Source: Lachnospiraceae bacterium | GTDB lineage: Bacteria > Bacillota > Clostridia > Lachnospirales > Lachnospiraceae | Direction of reading: 5' to 3' | DNA: 38,935 nucleotides | Assembly (NCBI GenBank): GCA_900767585.1 | Contig: CAAFZP010000150.1 | Coordinates: 1 to 38,935 of the forward strand | Part shown: positions 6,543-16,081 of the stretch, in pieces | Numbering within the stretch: the first letter of the stretch is position 1 | Layout: every line of letters begins with the position of its first letter | The notes under the pieces: generated by a model | The model's database searches: none | Told to the model about the DNA's origin: nothing | The model's input: only the letters and a program-made list of their open reading frames with translations | Made by a program: the position numbers and the translations under genes

Positions 6543-9500
6543 ATGAAGAGATTAGGAATCGATATTGGTTCGACCACAGTCAAGGTTGCTGTGATTGACG
6601 AAGAACATAACATATTATTTTCGGAATACAAGCGTCACTTTGCAAATATCAAAGAGACCTTAAAGGAGCTTGTAGAACATGCCAGCAAGGAGCTTGGAAA
6701 TGTTGAAGTTGCTCCTACGATCACCGGTTCCGGTGGACTTGCATTGGCACAGGTCATCGGAATCCCGTTTGAGCAAGAGGTTGTCTGTGTATCGGAGGCT
6801 CTGACCGACTATGCTCCACAGACGGATGTTGCGATCGAGCTTGGCGGCGAGGATGCCAAGATCATTTATTTTACAAACGGTGTGGAACAGCGTATGAACG
6901 GTGTATGTGCCGGTGGTACGGGTTCCTTTATCGACCAGATGGCATCGCTGCTCCAGACAGATGCTTCCGGGCTGAATACATATGCGAAGGATTATGATAC
7001 GATCTATCCGATTGCCGCGCGTTGTGGTGTATTCGCAAAGACTGATATCCAGCCACTCATCAACGAAGGTGCAACAAAGCCAAACCTTGCAGCTTCTATC
7101 TTTCAGGCGGTTGTCAACCAGACGATCAGTGGTCTTGCCTGTGGTAAGCCAATCAAAGGAAATGTTGCATTTTTAGGTGGTCCTCTCCACTTCCTCGACC
7201 AGCTCAAGGAGGCGTTCGTACGGACACTGAATCTGACACCGGAGCATATTATCGCACCGGGACATTCACATCTGTTCGCGGCTGTCGGTGCAGCACTTCA
7301 AGCAAAGGAAGAAACACACTATACATTGGATGAGATCAGCGGAAAGCTCACTGCTGACCTTAAGATTGCTGTGGATGTAGACCGTCTTCCACCGCTGTTT
7401 GCATCGCAGGAAGACTACGACGCTTTCATCAAAAAGCAGGAGAAAAATAAAGTATTACGTTCCGACCTTGCCACCTACAAGGGGAAATGTTTCCTCGGTG
7501 TCGACGCCGGTTCCACAACTACCAAGGTGGCACTTGTCGCCGAGGATGGCAGTCTGCTCTATGATTTTTACAGCAGCAACGATGGTAGTCCTCTTCGGAC
7601 AACCCTGCGTGCCATGAAGGATATCTATACAAAACTCCCGGATGGCGTGGAGATTGTAGCCGGCTGCTCTACCGGATATGGAGAAGCCTTAATTAAGTCT
7701 GCTCTCATGCTCGACTATGGTGAGGTAGAAACAATCGCCCACTACACTGCCGCTGCATTCTTTGATCCGGACGTGGACTGTATCTTAGATATCGGTGGTC
7801 AGGATATGAAATGTATCAAGATCAAGAATGAAGTCGTCGACAATGTCATGCTGAACGAAGCATGTTCCTCCGGCTGTGGCTCTTTCATCGAGACATTTGC
7901 CAAATCGTTAAATTATGATGTGAAGGATTTCGCGAAGATTGCACTTTTTGCTGAAAGTCCGATTGACCTCGGAAGCCGATGTACGGTATTTATGAATTCC
8001 AAGGTAAAGCAGGCACAGAAGGAAGGTGCAAGCGTCGCTGACATCTCTGCAGGTCTTGCCTATTCCGTTATTAAGAACGCTCTTTTGAAGGTAATCAAGC
8101 TGACCGATCCGAAGTCGCTTGGCAAGAATATCGTCGTACAGGGCGGAACATTCTATAACGATGCGGTTCTTCGCAGCTTCGAGCTTATCTCCGGCAGGGA
8201 AGCTATCCGTCCGGACATCGCCGGTATCATGGGTGCCTTCGGTGCAGCCCTGATTGCGAGAGACCGCTACGAGGAAGGTGACCAGACAACCATGCTCTCC
8301 AAGGAGGCTATGGAAGCACTGACTTACGAGACAAAGATGGCACGTTGTAAGGGATGTACGAACAACTGCCTCCTTACGATTAACCGTTTCACTGGCGGCA
8401 GACAGTTCATCACAGGTAACCGTTGTGAGCGTGGTCTTGGATTGAAGAAGAACCAGCACAACATGCCGAACTTATTTGAATACAAATTCAACCGTTTGTT
8501 CTCCTACGAGCCGCTGACCGAAAGCGAAGCGTACCGTGGCATCATCGGTATTCCACGTGTCCTGAACATGTATGAGAACTATCCGTTCTGGTTCACATTT
8601 CTGACCAAGCTTGGCTACCGGGTACTGCTCTCTCCGAAATCATCGAGAGATATCTATACCCTTGGTATCGAGTCTATCCCAAGCGAATCAGAATGTTATC
8701 CGGCAAAAATCTCACATGGTCACGTTATGTGGCTGTTAAAACAGGGAATCAAGACAATCTTCTATCCTTGCATTCCTTATGAGCGGAATGAGACACCGGA
8801 TGCAAACAATCACTACAACTGTCCGATTGTCACAAGCTATGCAGAGAATATCAAGAACAACATGGAAGAGGTTTCCGCACCGGATGTCACCTACATCCGT
8901 CCGTTCCTTGCGCTTGATAATAAGGATGCGCTGAAGGATCGTCTGCTGCGTGAATTCTCAAAATATACAAATGTAACAAAGGAAGAAATCAGTGAAGCGG
9001 TTGAGGCTGCTTATGCAGAGGCAGATGCTGTCAAAGCAGATATCCAGAAGAAGGGAGAAGAGACAATCGCTTATCTGGAGAAGACAGACAAACTCGGTAT
9101 CGTGCTTGCCGGTCGTCCATACCATCTCGATCCGGAGATCAACCACGGACTTCCGGAGCTTATTAACTCGTATGATATCGCTGTTTTAACAGAAGACTCT
9201 GTTGCACATCTTGCCAAAGTAGAGCGTCCTTTGATCGTATCCGACCAGTGGATGTACCACTCCCGTCTGTACAAGGCAGCAAACTACGTCAAGTCAAGCA
9301 GGAATCTGGAGCTGATCCAGTTAAACTCCTTCGGCTGTGGTCTGGACGCTGTTACAACGGACTGTGTCAACGATATCCTGACAAACTCCGGTAAGATTTA
9401 CACCGTATTAAAAATCGATGAGGTCAGCAACTTAGGTGCGGCACGTATCCGTATCCGTTCGCTGATCAGTGCAGTCAATGTCAGAAGAAAGCATAACTTC

Positions 9501-10769
9501 ACACCATGTCCGATGCCAAGTAATTATAACCGTGTAGAATTTACAACGGATATGAAGGATTATACAGTATTGGTACCACAGCTCTCCCCAATTCATTTCA
9601 ATGTATTGGCTCCGGCGATGCGCCATATGGGATTAAATATTGAGATTCTTCCGGATGCAACAAAAGAAGTCATTGATACCGGATTAAAATATGTAAACAA
9701 CGATGCCTGCTATCCTTCTTTGATCGTAGTAGGTCAGATGATGCATGCCATCACATCCGGCAAATATGACATCAATAAACTGGCTCTTATTATGACACAA
9801 ACCGGTGGAGGCTGCCGTGCAACGAACTACGTTGGCTTTATCCGTCGTGCACTTGCGAAGGCCGGTTATCCACAGATTCCGGTAATTGCGCTCTCGGTAC
9901 AGGGCTTTGAGAACAACTCCGGTTTCGTATGGAATATGAAAACGGTCAAATGTGCGATGCAGGCACTTGCAATCGGCGATTTGTTCATGCGCGTTGTCTA
10001 CCAGACTCGTCCATACGAGAAAGTAAAAGGTTCTGTCAATAAGCTGCACCGCAAATGGGAGCATGCAGCCATCCGTTGCATGGAAAATGGTGGTCGCGGT
10101 TTCAGTAAGCTGGTACATGATATCGTCAAAGACTTCGACAATGTACCTTTGAATGAAAATATAAAGAAACCGCGTGTTGGTATCGTTGGCGAGATTCTTG
10201 TTAAGTTCCTCCCATCTGCCAACAACCACTTAGTAGAGCTTCTGGAGGCAGAAGGTGCAGAGGCAGTTATGCCGGATCTGCTCGACTTCTTCCAATACTG
10301 CTTCTACAACAACAATTACAAATATGAATACCTTGGCAAGACAAAGAAATCAGCAAGAAACGGCAACCTCGGTATCGCTGCACTTGAAGCACTGCGACAC
10401 CCGGTAGTCAGTGCTTTAAAGAAGAGTAAGCGGTTCCATCCACCAGTGCACATCAAGACGCTGGCAGAATATGCCCGTCCGATCGTATCCATCGGTAACC
10501 AGACCGGTGAAGGCTGGTTCCTGACCGGCGAGATGGTCGAGCTGATCAAGAGTGGTGCCAGCAATATCGTATGCTGTCAGCCATTTGCCTGTCTGCCAAA
10601 CCACATTGTCGGTAAGGGTGTTATCAAATCCCTGCGTCATGCTTATCCGGATGCCAACATCGTCGCAATCGACTATGATCCGGGTGCTTCTGAAGTCAAT
10701 CAGGTAAACCGTATCAAGCTGATGCTTGCAACGGCAAGAAAGAACATGGAAGAAAACGATAAAAAATAA
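6543..10769 (+). CDS. Fused double activase / 2-hydroxyacyl-CoA dehydratase-like iron-sulfur protein, 1408 aa
   Basis: This giant protein joins several modules of the BadF/HgdC activase and 2-hydroxyacyl-CoA dehydratase superfamily. Two ASKHA ATPase domains stand in tandem: LGIDIGSTTVKVAV (residue 3 on) with NGVCAGGTGSF (C122), and LGVDAGSTTTKVAL (about residue 318) with EACSSGCGSF (C441, C445). These cysteines are where such activases bind an interdimer [4Fe-4S] cluster. Next come a CKGCTNNC motif (C602, C605, C609), a DUF2229-like region (from about residue 665), and a long HgdB-like C-terminal part with scattered cysteines. ATP hydrolysis probably drives a very low-potential electron onto an iron-sulfur acceptor. 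No separate dehydratase subunits, CoA-transferase or acyl-CoA dehydrogenase lie nearby, so the substrate is unknown. The gene is monocistronic with its own promoter and terminator. Confidence 0.87.
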   Translation: MKRLGIDIGSTTVKVAVIDEEHNILFSEYKRHFANIKETLKELVEHASKELGNVEVAPTITGSGGLALAQVIGIPFEQEVVCVSEALTDYAPQTDVAIELGGEDAKIIYFTNGVEQRMNGVCAGGTGSFIDQMASLLQTDASGLNTYAKDYDTIYPIAARCGVFAKTDIQPLINEGATKPNLAASIFQAVVNQTISGLACGKPIKGNVAFLGGPLHFLDQLKEAFVRTLNLTPEHIIAPGHSHLFAAVGAALQAKEETHYTLDEISGKLTADLKIAVDVDRLPPLFASQEDYDAFIKKQEKNKVLRSDLATYKGKCFLGVDAGSTTTKVALVAEDGSLLYDFYSSNDGSPLRTTLRAMKDIYTKLPDGVEIVAGCSTGYGEALIKSALMLDYGEVETIAHYTAAAFFDPDVDCILDIGGQDMKCIKIKNEVVDNVMLNEACSSGCGSFIETFAKSLNYDVKDFAKIALFAESPIDLGSRCTVFMNSKVKQAQKEGASVADISAGLAYSVIKNALLKVIKLTDPKSLGKNIVVQGGTFYNDAVLRSFELISGREAIRPDIAGIMGAFGAALIARDRYEEGDQTTMLSKEAMEALTYETKMARCKGCTNNCLLTINRFTGGRQFITGNRCERGLGLKKNQHNMPNLFEYKFNRLFSYEPLTESEAYRGIIGIPRVLNMYENYPFWFTFLTKLGYRVLLSPKSSRDIYTLGIESIPSESECYPAKISHGHVMWLLKQGIKTIFYPCIPYERNETPDANNHYNCPIVTSYAENIKNNMEEVSAPDVTYIRPFLALDNKDALKDRLLREFSKYTNVTKEEISEAVEAAYAEADAVKADIQKKGEETIAYLEKTDKLGIVLAGRPYHLDPEINHGLPELINSYDIAVLTEDSVAHLAKVERPLIVSDQWMYHSRLYKAANYVKSSRNLELIQLNSFGCGLDAVTTDCVNDILTNSGKIYTVLKIDEVSNLGAARIRIRSLISAVNVRRKHNFTPCPMPSNYNRVEFTTDMKDYTVLVPQLSPIHFNVLAPAMRHMGLNIEILPDATKEVIDTGLKYVNNDACYPSLIVVGQMMHAITSGKYDINKLALIMTQTGGGCRATNYVGFIRRALAKAGYPQIPVIALSVQGFENNSGFVWNMKTVKCAMQALAIGDLFMRVVYQTRPYEKVKGSVNKLHRKWEHAAIRCMENGGRGFSKLVHDIVKDFDNVPLNENIKKPRVGIVGEILVKFLPSANNHLVELLEAEGAEAVMPDLLDFFQYCFYNNNYKYEYLGKTKKSARNGNLGIAALEALRHPVVSALKKSKRFHPPVHIKTLAEYARPIVSIGNQTGEGWFLTGEMVELIKSGASNIVCCQPFACLPNHIVGKGVIKSLRHAYPDANIVAIDYDPGASEVNQVNRIKLMLATARKNMEENDKK

Positions 10770-10775
10770 AGCAAC

Positions 10776-10816
10776 AAAAAAGAAACGGTTTTCAAATTGA
10801 AAATCGTTTCTTTTTT
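10776..10816. terminator. Bidirectional Rho-independent terminator
   Basis: A 20-base arm beginning aaaaaagaaacgg pairs, with one G-U wobble, with an arm ending cgtttctttttt around the tight turn ttcaaattga. It stands 7 bases after the 1408-aa gene stop and has A/T runs on both sides, so it can also serve the converging hemW operon. Confidence 0.9.
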
Positions 10817-10879
10817 ACTGTAAAATATAAGACAGTCTCACTCTTCTATCAAAGTATATTTATATTCTATTATCAACAA

Positions 10880-12079
10880 TCAAGAATCCAACAGAAAATC
10901 TGCCAGAATCACATTGCTGACATCAATTCCCGCATCCGTCAGAAAAATTCGGTCACCTTCGCTTGCCATAAAGCCTTCACCAATATATTTATTTAAGACA
11001 CTTCCATATACCTCATAGATATCTTTATTGAATCGTTCCTTAAAATCCTCCCGGCTCACACCACACGTCATCCGAAGGCCTAAAAACATGAACTCTTCCA
11101 TGCGCGCATCTATGTAAATATTCGCTACATTTTCACGAAGTGCACGAGTTGTCGTATTGTACAATAACTCCATGTTATCATCTTCCACAAACTTGTCGGA
11201 TAAAGATTCCATCAATTCAATATATTTGAAAATATCTCTTATATTGTTAAACCGTTTTCCCTGGAAATAAGAAGATGCACCGATTCCAAACCCGATATAT
11301 TCTCCACCAGTCCAATAAACCATATTATGCTTGCACTCATAGCCAGGTTTTGCATAATTTGAAAACTCATACCTGTCATAACCATGTGCTGCCAGAAGCT
11401 GCTTTGTAATCTCATACATCCGGCGGTCCACCATCTCCGGTGGCAATTCACTCAAAATCTGCGGATCCTTTGCAAATGGAGTTCCTTCCTCAATCGTCAG
11501 AGAATATGCCGAAATATGCTCCGGTCCAAACTCAATCACACGAGATAACGTATCCACATAGGTATGGATTGTCTGTCCCGGAAGTCCGGACATGATGTCA
11601 ATGTTAATATTCTGGAATCCCGCACGCCTTGCCGCATTATAACTTGCCACAAATTGGTCAAAATTGTGGATTCGTCCAAGTTTCTTCAACATCTCATCAT
11701 CGCAGGATTGTAATCCGATGCTGATCCGGTTGATCCCCGCAGACTTGTATCCATTTAATTTCTGATGGCGCAGGGTTCCCGGATTGGCTTCTATTGTAAT
11801 TTCTGCATTTTTTTCTACATGGAAATACCTGCGGATAAACGCCATAATATTTGTAATCAGTGCTTCGTCAAGCAAAGAAGGTGTTCCCCCGCCAATAAAA
11901 ATACTACGCACTCCATAATCCGCCACAATCGGCGCGTACATCTTGATTTCCTGGCATAAGCAATCCACATAGCGAAGCATCGTACCATAGCTTTCACCAT
12001 CAAAAGACAGAAAATCACAATATTTACATTTTACAACACAAAATGGTATGTGAATATATAAGCTCACATATTTTTTCAT
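10880..12079 (-). CDS. hemW: Radical SAM heme chaperone HemW
   Basis: A 399-aa radical SAM protein. The cluster motif is CVVKCKYCDF near residue 14 (C-x3-C-x2-C), preceded by the HemW/HemN hallmark LYIHIPFC. Further family segments are IFIGGGTPSLL, the ITIEANPGT strand, RISIGLQSCDDEMLKKLGR and NINIDIMSGLPGQT. The length fits HemW rather than the longer coproporphyrinogen dehydrogenase HemN. HemW is understood to bind heme and hand it to respiratory proteins; in a probable strict anaerobe the client is unclear. It starts eight bases after lepA, with an AGGA ribosome site overlapping the lepA stop. The lepA-hemW pairing is widespread in Firmicutes and supports the call. Confidence 0.93.
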   Translation of the reverse strand: MKKYVSLYIHIPFCVVKCKYCDFLSFDGESYGTMLRYVDCLCQEIKMYAPIVADYGVRSIFIGGGTPSLLDEALITNIMAFIRRYFHVEKNAEITIEANPGTLRHQKLNGYKSAGINRISIGLQSCDDEMLKKLGRIHNFDQFVASYNAARRAGFQNINIDIMSGLPGQTIHTYVDTLSRVIEFGPEHISAYSLTIEEGTPFAKDPQILSELPPEMVDRRMYEITKQLLAAHGYDRYEFSNYAKPGYECKHNMVYWTGGEYIGFGIGASSYFQGKRFNNIRDIFKYIELMESLSDKFVEDDNMELLYNTTTRALRENVANIYIDARMEEFMFLGLRMTCGVSREDFKERFNKDIYEVYGSVLNKYIGEGFMASEGDRIFLTDAGIDVSNVILADFLLDS

Positions 12080-12087
12080 TTGTTATC

Positions 12088-13902
12088 CTACTCCTCGTCT
12101 AACTTCAGTACACTCATAAATGCTTTTTGCGGAATCTCTACATTTCCGACCTGACGCATACGTTTCTTTCCTTCCTTCTGCTTCTCCAAAAGCTTTCTCT
12201 TACGCGAGATATCTCCGCCATAACACTTTGCAAGCACATCTTTACGCATCGCCTTAACCGTCTCTCTGGCGATGACCTTAGAACCGATGGCTGCCTGGAT
12301 CGGAATCTCAAAAAGCTGTCTTGGAATCTCTTCTTTTAACTTCTCGCACATCTTTCTACCGCGCTCATACGCAGTATCTTTGTGCAGAATAAAGGAAAGT
12401 GCATCCACTTCTTCTTTGTTGATCAGGATATCCAGTTTTACAAGATCCGAACGGACATAGCCTTTCATCTCATAATCAAACGATGCATAGCCACGTGATC
12501 TGGATTTTAACGCATCGAAAAAATCATATATTATTTCATTTAGAGGAAGGTCGTACTTTAAAAGTGCACGTGTCTCTTCCATATATTCCATGCTTTTGTA
12601 GACACCACGTCGTTCCTGGCATAGCTGCATGATCGCACCGACATAGTCTGTCGTCACCATAATCTCTGCACTGACAAATGGTTCCTCCATATATTCAATC
12701 GTAGAAGGATCCGGCAGGTTCGATGGATTCGTCAGTTCCATCACTTCTCCGTCTGTCTTATGTACACGGTAAATAACGCCAGGGGCTGTCGTAACCAAAT
12801 CCAGATTGTATTCCCGCTCGAGGCGCTCCTGTATAATTTCCAAATGCAACAAACCAAGGAATCCACACCGAAATCCAAAGCCAAGCGCTATGGATGTCTC
12901 CGGTTCAAAACTTAAAGAAGCATCGTTTAACTGCAGTTTTTCCAGTGCATCCCGCAGATCCGGATATTTTGAACTGTCGGCCGGATATAATCCGCAATAA
13001 ACCATCGGATTTACTTTTTTGTAGCCAGGCAATGCCTCTGCACATGGACGGTCTGCATCCGTCACAGTATCACCGACTGTTGTGTCTTTTACATTTTTTA
13101 AGCTGGCTGTAATATAGCCAACCATGCCTGCCGAAAGCTCCTCGCATGGAATAAACTGGCCGGCGCCAAAGATTCCGACCTGTACAACTTCTGCCTGTGC
13201 ATTTGTCGCCATCATACGAATAGTTGTTCCTTTTTTGACTGTACCATCAAAGATACGGCAAAATATAATAACTCCCTTATATGCATCATATAAACTGTCA
13301 AAAATAAGTGCCTTAAGCGGTGCATCCGCGTCTCCTTGCGGAGCCGGAATCTTCGTCACGATCTGTTCCAGAACCTGGTCGATATTCGTACCATTTTTTG
13401 CTGAAATCCGTGGTGCATCCTGCGCTTCGATTCCGATTACATCCTCGATTTCGGCAACAACACGGTCAGGATCTGCAGAAGGCAGATCAATCTTATTGAT
13501 GACCGGCATCACCTCCAGATTGTGATCCACTGCCAGATAACAATTTGCAAGTGTCTGGGCTTCAATCCCCTGTGCGGCATCCACAATCAGAATTGCACCC
13601 TCACACGCAGCCAAACTTCGCGAAACTTCATAATTAAAATCCACGTGTCCCGGTGTATCAATCAGATTAAAGATATATTCCTCTCCATCATTTGCTTTGT
13701 AGACAATACGGACAGCCTGCGCTTTGATCGTGATTCCACGTTCCCGCTCCAAGTCCATATTATCCAATACCTGGTTTTGCATCTCCCGGCTTGTAAGCAG
13801 ACCTGTCTTCTCAATGATACGATCAGCCAGCGTCGATTTTCCATGATCGATATGTGCTATAATACAAAAATTTCGAATCTTATTTTTATCCTGATGTGCC
13901 AT
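12088..13902 (-). CDS. lepA: Elongation factor 4 (LepA), ribosomal back-translocase GTPase
   Basis: A 604-aa translational GTPase of full length. G1 is AHIDHGKSTLADRI, the switch region RERGITIKAQAVR, G3 DTPGHVDF, G4 NKIDLPSADP. Then come domain II, the EF-G-like domains III and V (GFLGLLHLEIIQERLEREY), and the LepA-specific C-terminal domain with CYGGDISRKRKLLEKQKEGK. LepA acts on stalled or mistranslocated ribosomes and in initiation/assembly. The ATG at 13902 has a GAGG ribosome site. The gene sits between spoIIP and hemW as in Bacillus. Confidence 0.97.
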   Translation of the reverse strand: MAHQDKNKIRNFCIIAHIDHGKSTLADRIIEKTGLLTSREMQNQVLDNMDLERERGITIKAQAVRIVYKANDGEEYIFNLIDTPGHVDFNYEVSRSLAACEGAILIVDAAQGIEAQTLANCYLAVDHNLEVMPVINKIDLPSADPDRVVAEIEDVIGIEAQDAPRISAKNGTNIDQVLEQIVTKIPAPQGDADAPLKALIFDSLYDAYKGVIIFCRIFDGTVKKGTTIRMMATNAQAEVVQVGIFGAGQFIPCEELSAGMVGYITASLKNVKDTTVGDTVTDADRPCAEALPGYKKVNPMVYCGLYPADSSKYPDLRDALEKLQLNDASLSFEPETSIALGFGFRCGFLGLLHLEIIQERLEREYNLDLVTTAPGVIYRVHKTDGEVMELTNPSNLPDPSTIEYMEEPFVSAEIMVTTDYVGAIMQLCQERRGVYKSMEYMEETRALLKYDLPLNEIIYDFFDALKSRSRGYASFDYEMKGYVRSDLVKLDILINKEEVDALSFILHKDTAYERGRKMCEKLKEEIPRQLFEIPIQAAIGSKVIARETVKAMRKDVLAKCYGGDISRKRKLLEKQKEGKKRMRQVGNVEIPQKAFMSVLKLDEE

Positions 13903-13957
13903 TATTTACAACCTCATAATTTCTGTTTTTCATGTCGTTATGTCCCTAATTGTCAAA

Positions 13958-13966
13958 AGTATACCA
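13958..13966 (-). promoter_or_regulatory. Possible extended -10 promoter for lepA-hemW
   Basis: On the minus strand TGGTATACT is an extended -10 element lying just after the spoIIP stop codon, about 56 bases upstream of the lepA start. The matching -35 (TTGCGC, 18 bases upstream) is poor. A separate TTGACA (13951-13956) lies next to it but has no good -10 partner. Housekeeping genes following two sporulation genes would be expected to have their own promoter. Confidence 0.4.
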
Positions 13967-13973
13967 CACTTTC

Positions 13974-15110
13974 CTACTCCTGCGCAATCAGCACTTTATA
14001 TAGAATTGCTCCAAGTGGAATCATTGCATTTTTTGCCTCTTCCACTGTATTGGTCTGCGCACCAACCTCGATCAGCGATGACCGTGCCATTTTATTTAAG
14101 TTAAAACAATATCCCCGTATGTAAATCCGACGCATCAAATCACCATACATTTCTTTTCCTGCAAGATGCATCTGCAGACTGAATGCAAGATTGTCAATTT
14201 TGTATGGATTATACAGATAATCAATATCTCCGTTTTCATTTGTCCGGCTGACACCATTTAAAAACATGATCTGTGCTGTTGGAAGTCCATCGATTTCCCG
14301 TACAAGCCGCACATCCTCACGCACACCATCCCTGTGAATATCGAGTATCACCTCAATAGACGGATATTTTTTCAAGATTTCATTGATTCCTTCGCTCGCA
14401 TAATCATAGGCAAGGCTTCGGTCTTCTACACCGTTTATCCTGTCGTAGACTGTCCGGTCATGATAAACCGGAATGCCATAATCCTCCTGCAAAATCCTTG
14501 TAAGTGCATCACCGACGCCAATTACAGTATCTTCGGTAACGCCCGGCCGGCTGTCAGAAAAAGTTTCACTGCCATGTGTATGATAAATCAGAACCTTTGG
14601 CTCTTCCGATGTAAAATGAATGCTTAAATCTTTTGCCAAAAGTGTTTTAACATCCAATTCTTCATCCGTAACACTTGTTGAACTATCAATGGAATAACAG
14701 TTTGCTATCAGAAATTCTCTGTTTAATAATTCATCCATTGAATAAATAATCCCATCCGGATAATAAAGTTTAGAAACATCTGCCATTGTTTGCGAGACAT
14801 CTGATGGTGTTGCAAGCAATGGATCTGTATTTTCATCTGTTTGATCCGTCGGTTCGATTGTCTGACAGGTATCCGCTAATGTCTCTGTTGCTCCGTCATT
14901 TTCGTTCCATTCCGGATTGACAGCCTTTTTATCCCAGTCATGTCTTTTCACTTGTCCGGGCATAAATATACCAGGCATAAAAATAGACTGGATACGTTCC
15001 ATTTCACCGCAGAAATGTCCAATCACAGGTAAAAACTGTGTCTGAATAAAAAGAACATATACCACCGCGATTCGCACACACCATCTAATTTTATCATGTT
15101 TTTTCTCCAT
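13974..15110 (-). CDS. spoIIP: Stage II sporulation protein P (peptidoglycan amidase/endopeptidase)
   Basis: A 378-aa protein with an N-terminal signal-anchor helix (about residues 10-30), a variable Thr/Asp-rich linker, and the SpoIIP catalytic domain from about residue 165. That domain shows VLIYHTHGSETF (zinc histidine), VILDIHRDG and the C-terminal SSLIEVGAQTNT with the conserved glutamate. SpoIIP is anchored in the mother-cell membrane and, with SpoIID and SpoIIM, degrades septal peptidoglycan to drive engulfment. It follows gpr by 28 bases, the conserved gpr-spoIIP order. No good ribosome site precedes the ATG at 15110, so translation may depend on coupling to gpr. Confidence 0.93.
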   Translation of the reverse strand: MEKKHDKIRWCVRIAVVYVLFIQTQFLPVIGHFCGEMERIQSIFMPGIFMPGQVKRHDWDKKAVNPEWNENDGATETLADTCQTIEPTDQTDENTDPLLATPSDVSQTMADVSKLYYPDGIIYSMDELLNREFLIANCYSIDSSTSVTDEELDVKTLLAKDLSIHFTSEEPKVLIYHTHGSETFSDSRPGVTEDTVIGVGDALTRILQEDYGIPVYHDRTVYDRINGVEDRSLAYDYASEGINEILKKYPSIEVILDIHRDGVREDVRLVREIDGLPTAQIMFLNGVSRTNENGDIDYLYNPYKIDNLAFSLQMHLAGKEMYGDLMRRIYIRGYCFNLNKMARSSLIEVGAQTNTVEEAKNAMIPLGAILYKVLIAQE

Positions 15111-15138
15111 ACCATAAATATATGCTTCGCATACCCGT

Positions 15139-16023
15139 TTATGATAAAAACCGGTTGATTGCTTCTGATATCGTGTAACTAACCCGATTTACTATTTCAT
15201 CAATATTCTTCGGTGTCACAAACATTTTTTCAGTCTCCGGTTTATCAAGATACCTCCGGACATCCTGCTCGTATTTTTTTGACTGAATATCTGGCACATT
15301 TCCTATCACTTCTTCCAAAGTGTGATGAATAACAGATGAAATCGCAATCACTGTTGGAATCCCAACAGCAATCACCGGAATCCCAAGTGTATGTTTGTTC
15401 AAAGCCGCTCTTCTGTTTCCTACGCCTGCTCCAGGTGTGATTCCTGTATCACATATCTGAATCGTTGTTCCGAGCCTGGCAGGATCCTTTGCTGCAAGTG
15501 CATCAATACATATGATTGTCTCTGGTTTAATTTTCTTACACAAAGCTTCCACCACCTGGCCGGCTTCCATACCTGTCTGCGCCATAACGCCCGGGCAGAA
15601 TGCTGAAATCTCCAGGCTGTTTTTCAAAATTCCTTCCTGAAGCAGATGTCTTGTGATATATATATGCTCTACTGCCTTTGGACCTAATGCATCTGGTGTG
15701 ATTTCCCGGTTTCCCAATCCGATAACCAATATTTTCTTTGAATCTGCAACCAACTCCTGCAAAATCTGATACAAAGCAATCACACATGGCATATGAATGT
15801 CCGGATCATCCTGATTTAACTTATCGCATTCTAATGTATAATAATTTCCAACCGGTTTTCCCAGCTTTTCTTCTCCTTTTTGATTTAAAATCCGTATAAT
15901 CGTTTTTTTTAAATGAATCTCTGGATTTTGCTCCATTTCAATCAAAACGCCTTCCATATCTTCTTCCGGCATCGTTTCCCTTAATTCCAAAGCCAGATCC
16001 GTGTGCACGCAATTTCCAAACAT
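15139..16023 (-). CDS. gpr: Germination protease GPR (spore SASP endopeptidase)
   Basis: A 294-aa protein of the GPR family (peptidase A25). It cleaves the small acid-soluble proteins that coat spore DNA during germination; it is made in the forespore as a zymogen. Conserved segments include the propeptide processing region VHTDLALE near residue 7, LVIGLGNREITPDALGPKAVEHI, FCPGVMAQTGMEAG, ICIDALAAKDPARLGTTIQICDTGI, PGAGVGNRR and the IPVIAVGIPTVI strand. The pro-sequence is short compared with Bacillus. The ATG at 16023 is preceded by AAGGAG about 11 bases upstream, and that site lies in the loop of the lysozyme terminator. Confidence 0.95.
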   Translation of the reverse strand: MFGNCVHTDLALELRETMPEEDMEGVLIEMEQNPEIHLKKTIIRILNQKGEEKLGKPVGNYYTLECDKLNQDDPDIHMPCVIALYQILQELVADSKKILVIGLGNREITPDALGPKAVEHIYITRHLLQEGILKNSLEISAFCPGVMAQTGMEAGQVVEALCKKIKPETIICIDALAAKDPARLGTTIQICDTGITPGAGVGNRRAALNKHTLGIPVIAVGIPTVIAISSVIHHTLEEVIGNVPDIQSKKYEQDVRRYLDKPETEKMFVTPKNIDEIVNRVSYTISEAINRFLS

Positions 16024-16056
16024 AAAAAATACTACTCCTTTTTCAGAGTAGTATTT
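16024..16056 (-). terminator. Terminator after the lysozyme gene, overlapping the gpr ribosome site
   Basis: On the minus strand an 11-bp perfect stem (AAATACTACTC with GAGTAGTATTT) closes an 8-base loop and is followed by a T-run that abuts the gpr ATG. The gpr Shine-Dalgarno AAGGAG (16035-16040) lies across the loop and the start of the 3' arm. A read-through transcript would therefore both terminate here and hide the gpr ribosome site. Confidence 0.8.
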
Positions 16057-16077
16057 CCTATTTCTATAAACTTATGT
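16049..16077 (-). promoter_or_regulatory. Candidate forespore (sigma-F/sigma-G) promoter of gpr
   Basis: On the minus strand GGAAATACTA (16049-16058) matches the sigma-F -10 pattern GGNNANANTA fully and resembles the sigma-G -10 CATNNTA in its last bases. Fourteen bases upstream ACATA (16073-16077) resembles the -35 GYATA. The expected start near 16042 falls inside the terminator loop, so this RNA would lack the 5' arm of the hairpin and leave the gpr ribosome site free. Confidence 0.5.
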
Positions 16078-16081
16078 ATCA

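Noticed and set aside
7908..8459. 183-codon minus-strand open frame inside the 1408-aa gene
   Set aside because: It lies wholly opposite the activase coding sequence, shows no domain and no ribosome site.
9684..10229. 181-codon minus-strand open frame inside the 1408-aa gene
   Set aside because: Same reason: complement frame of a conserved coding region with biased composition.
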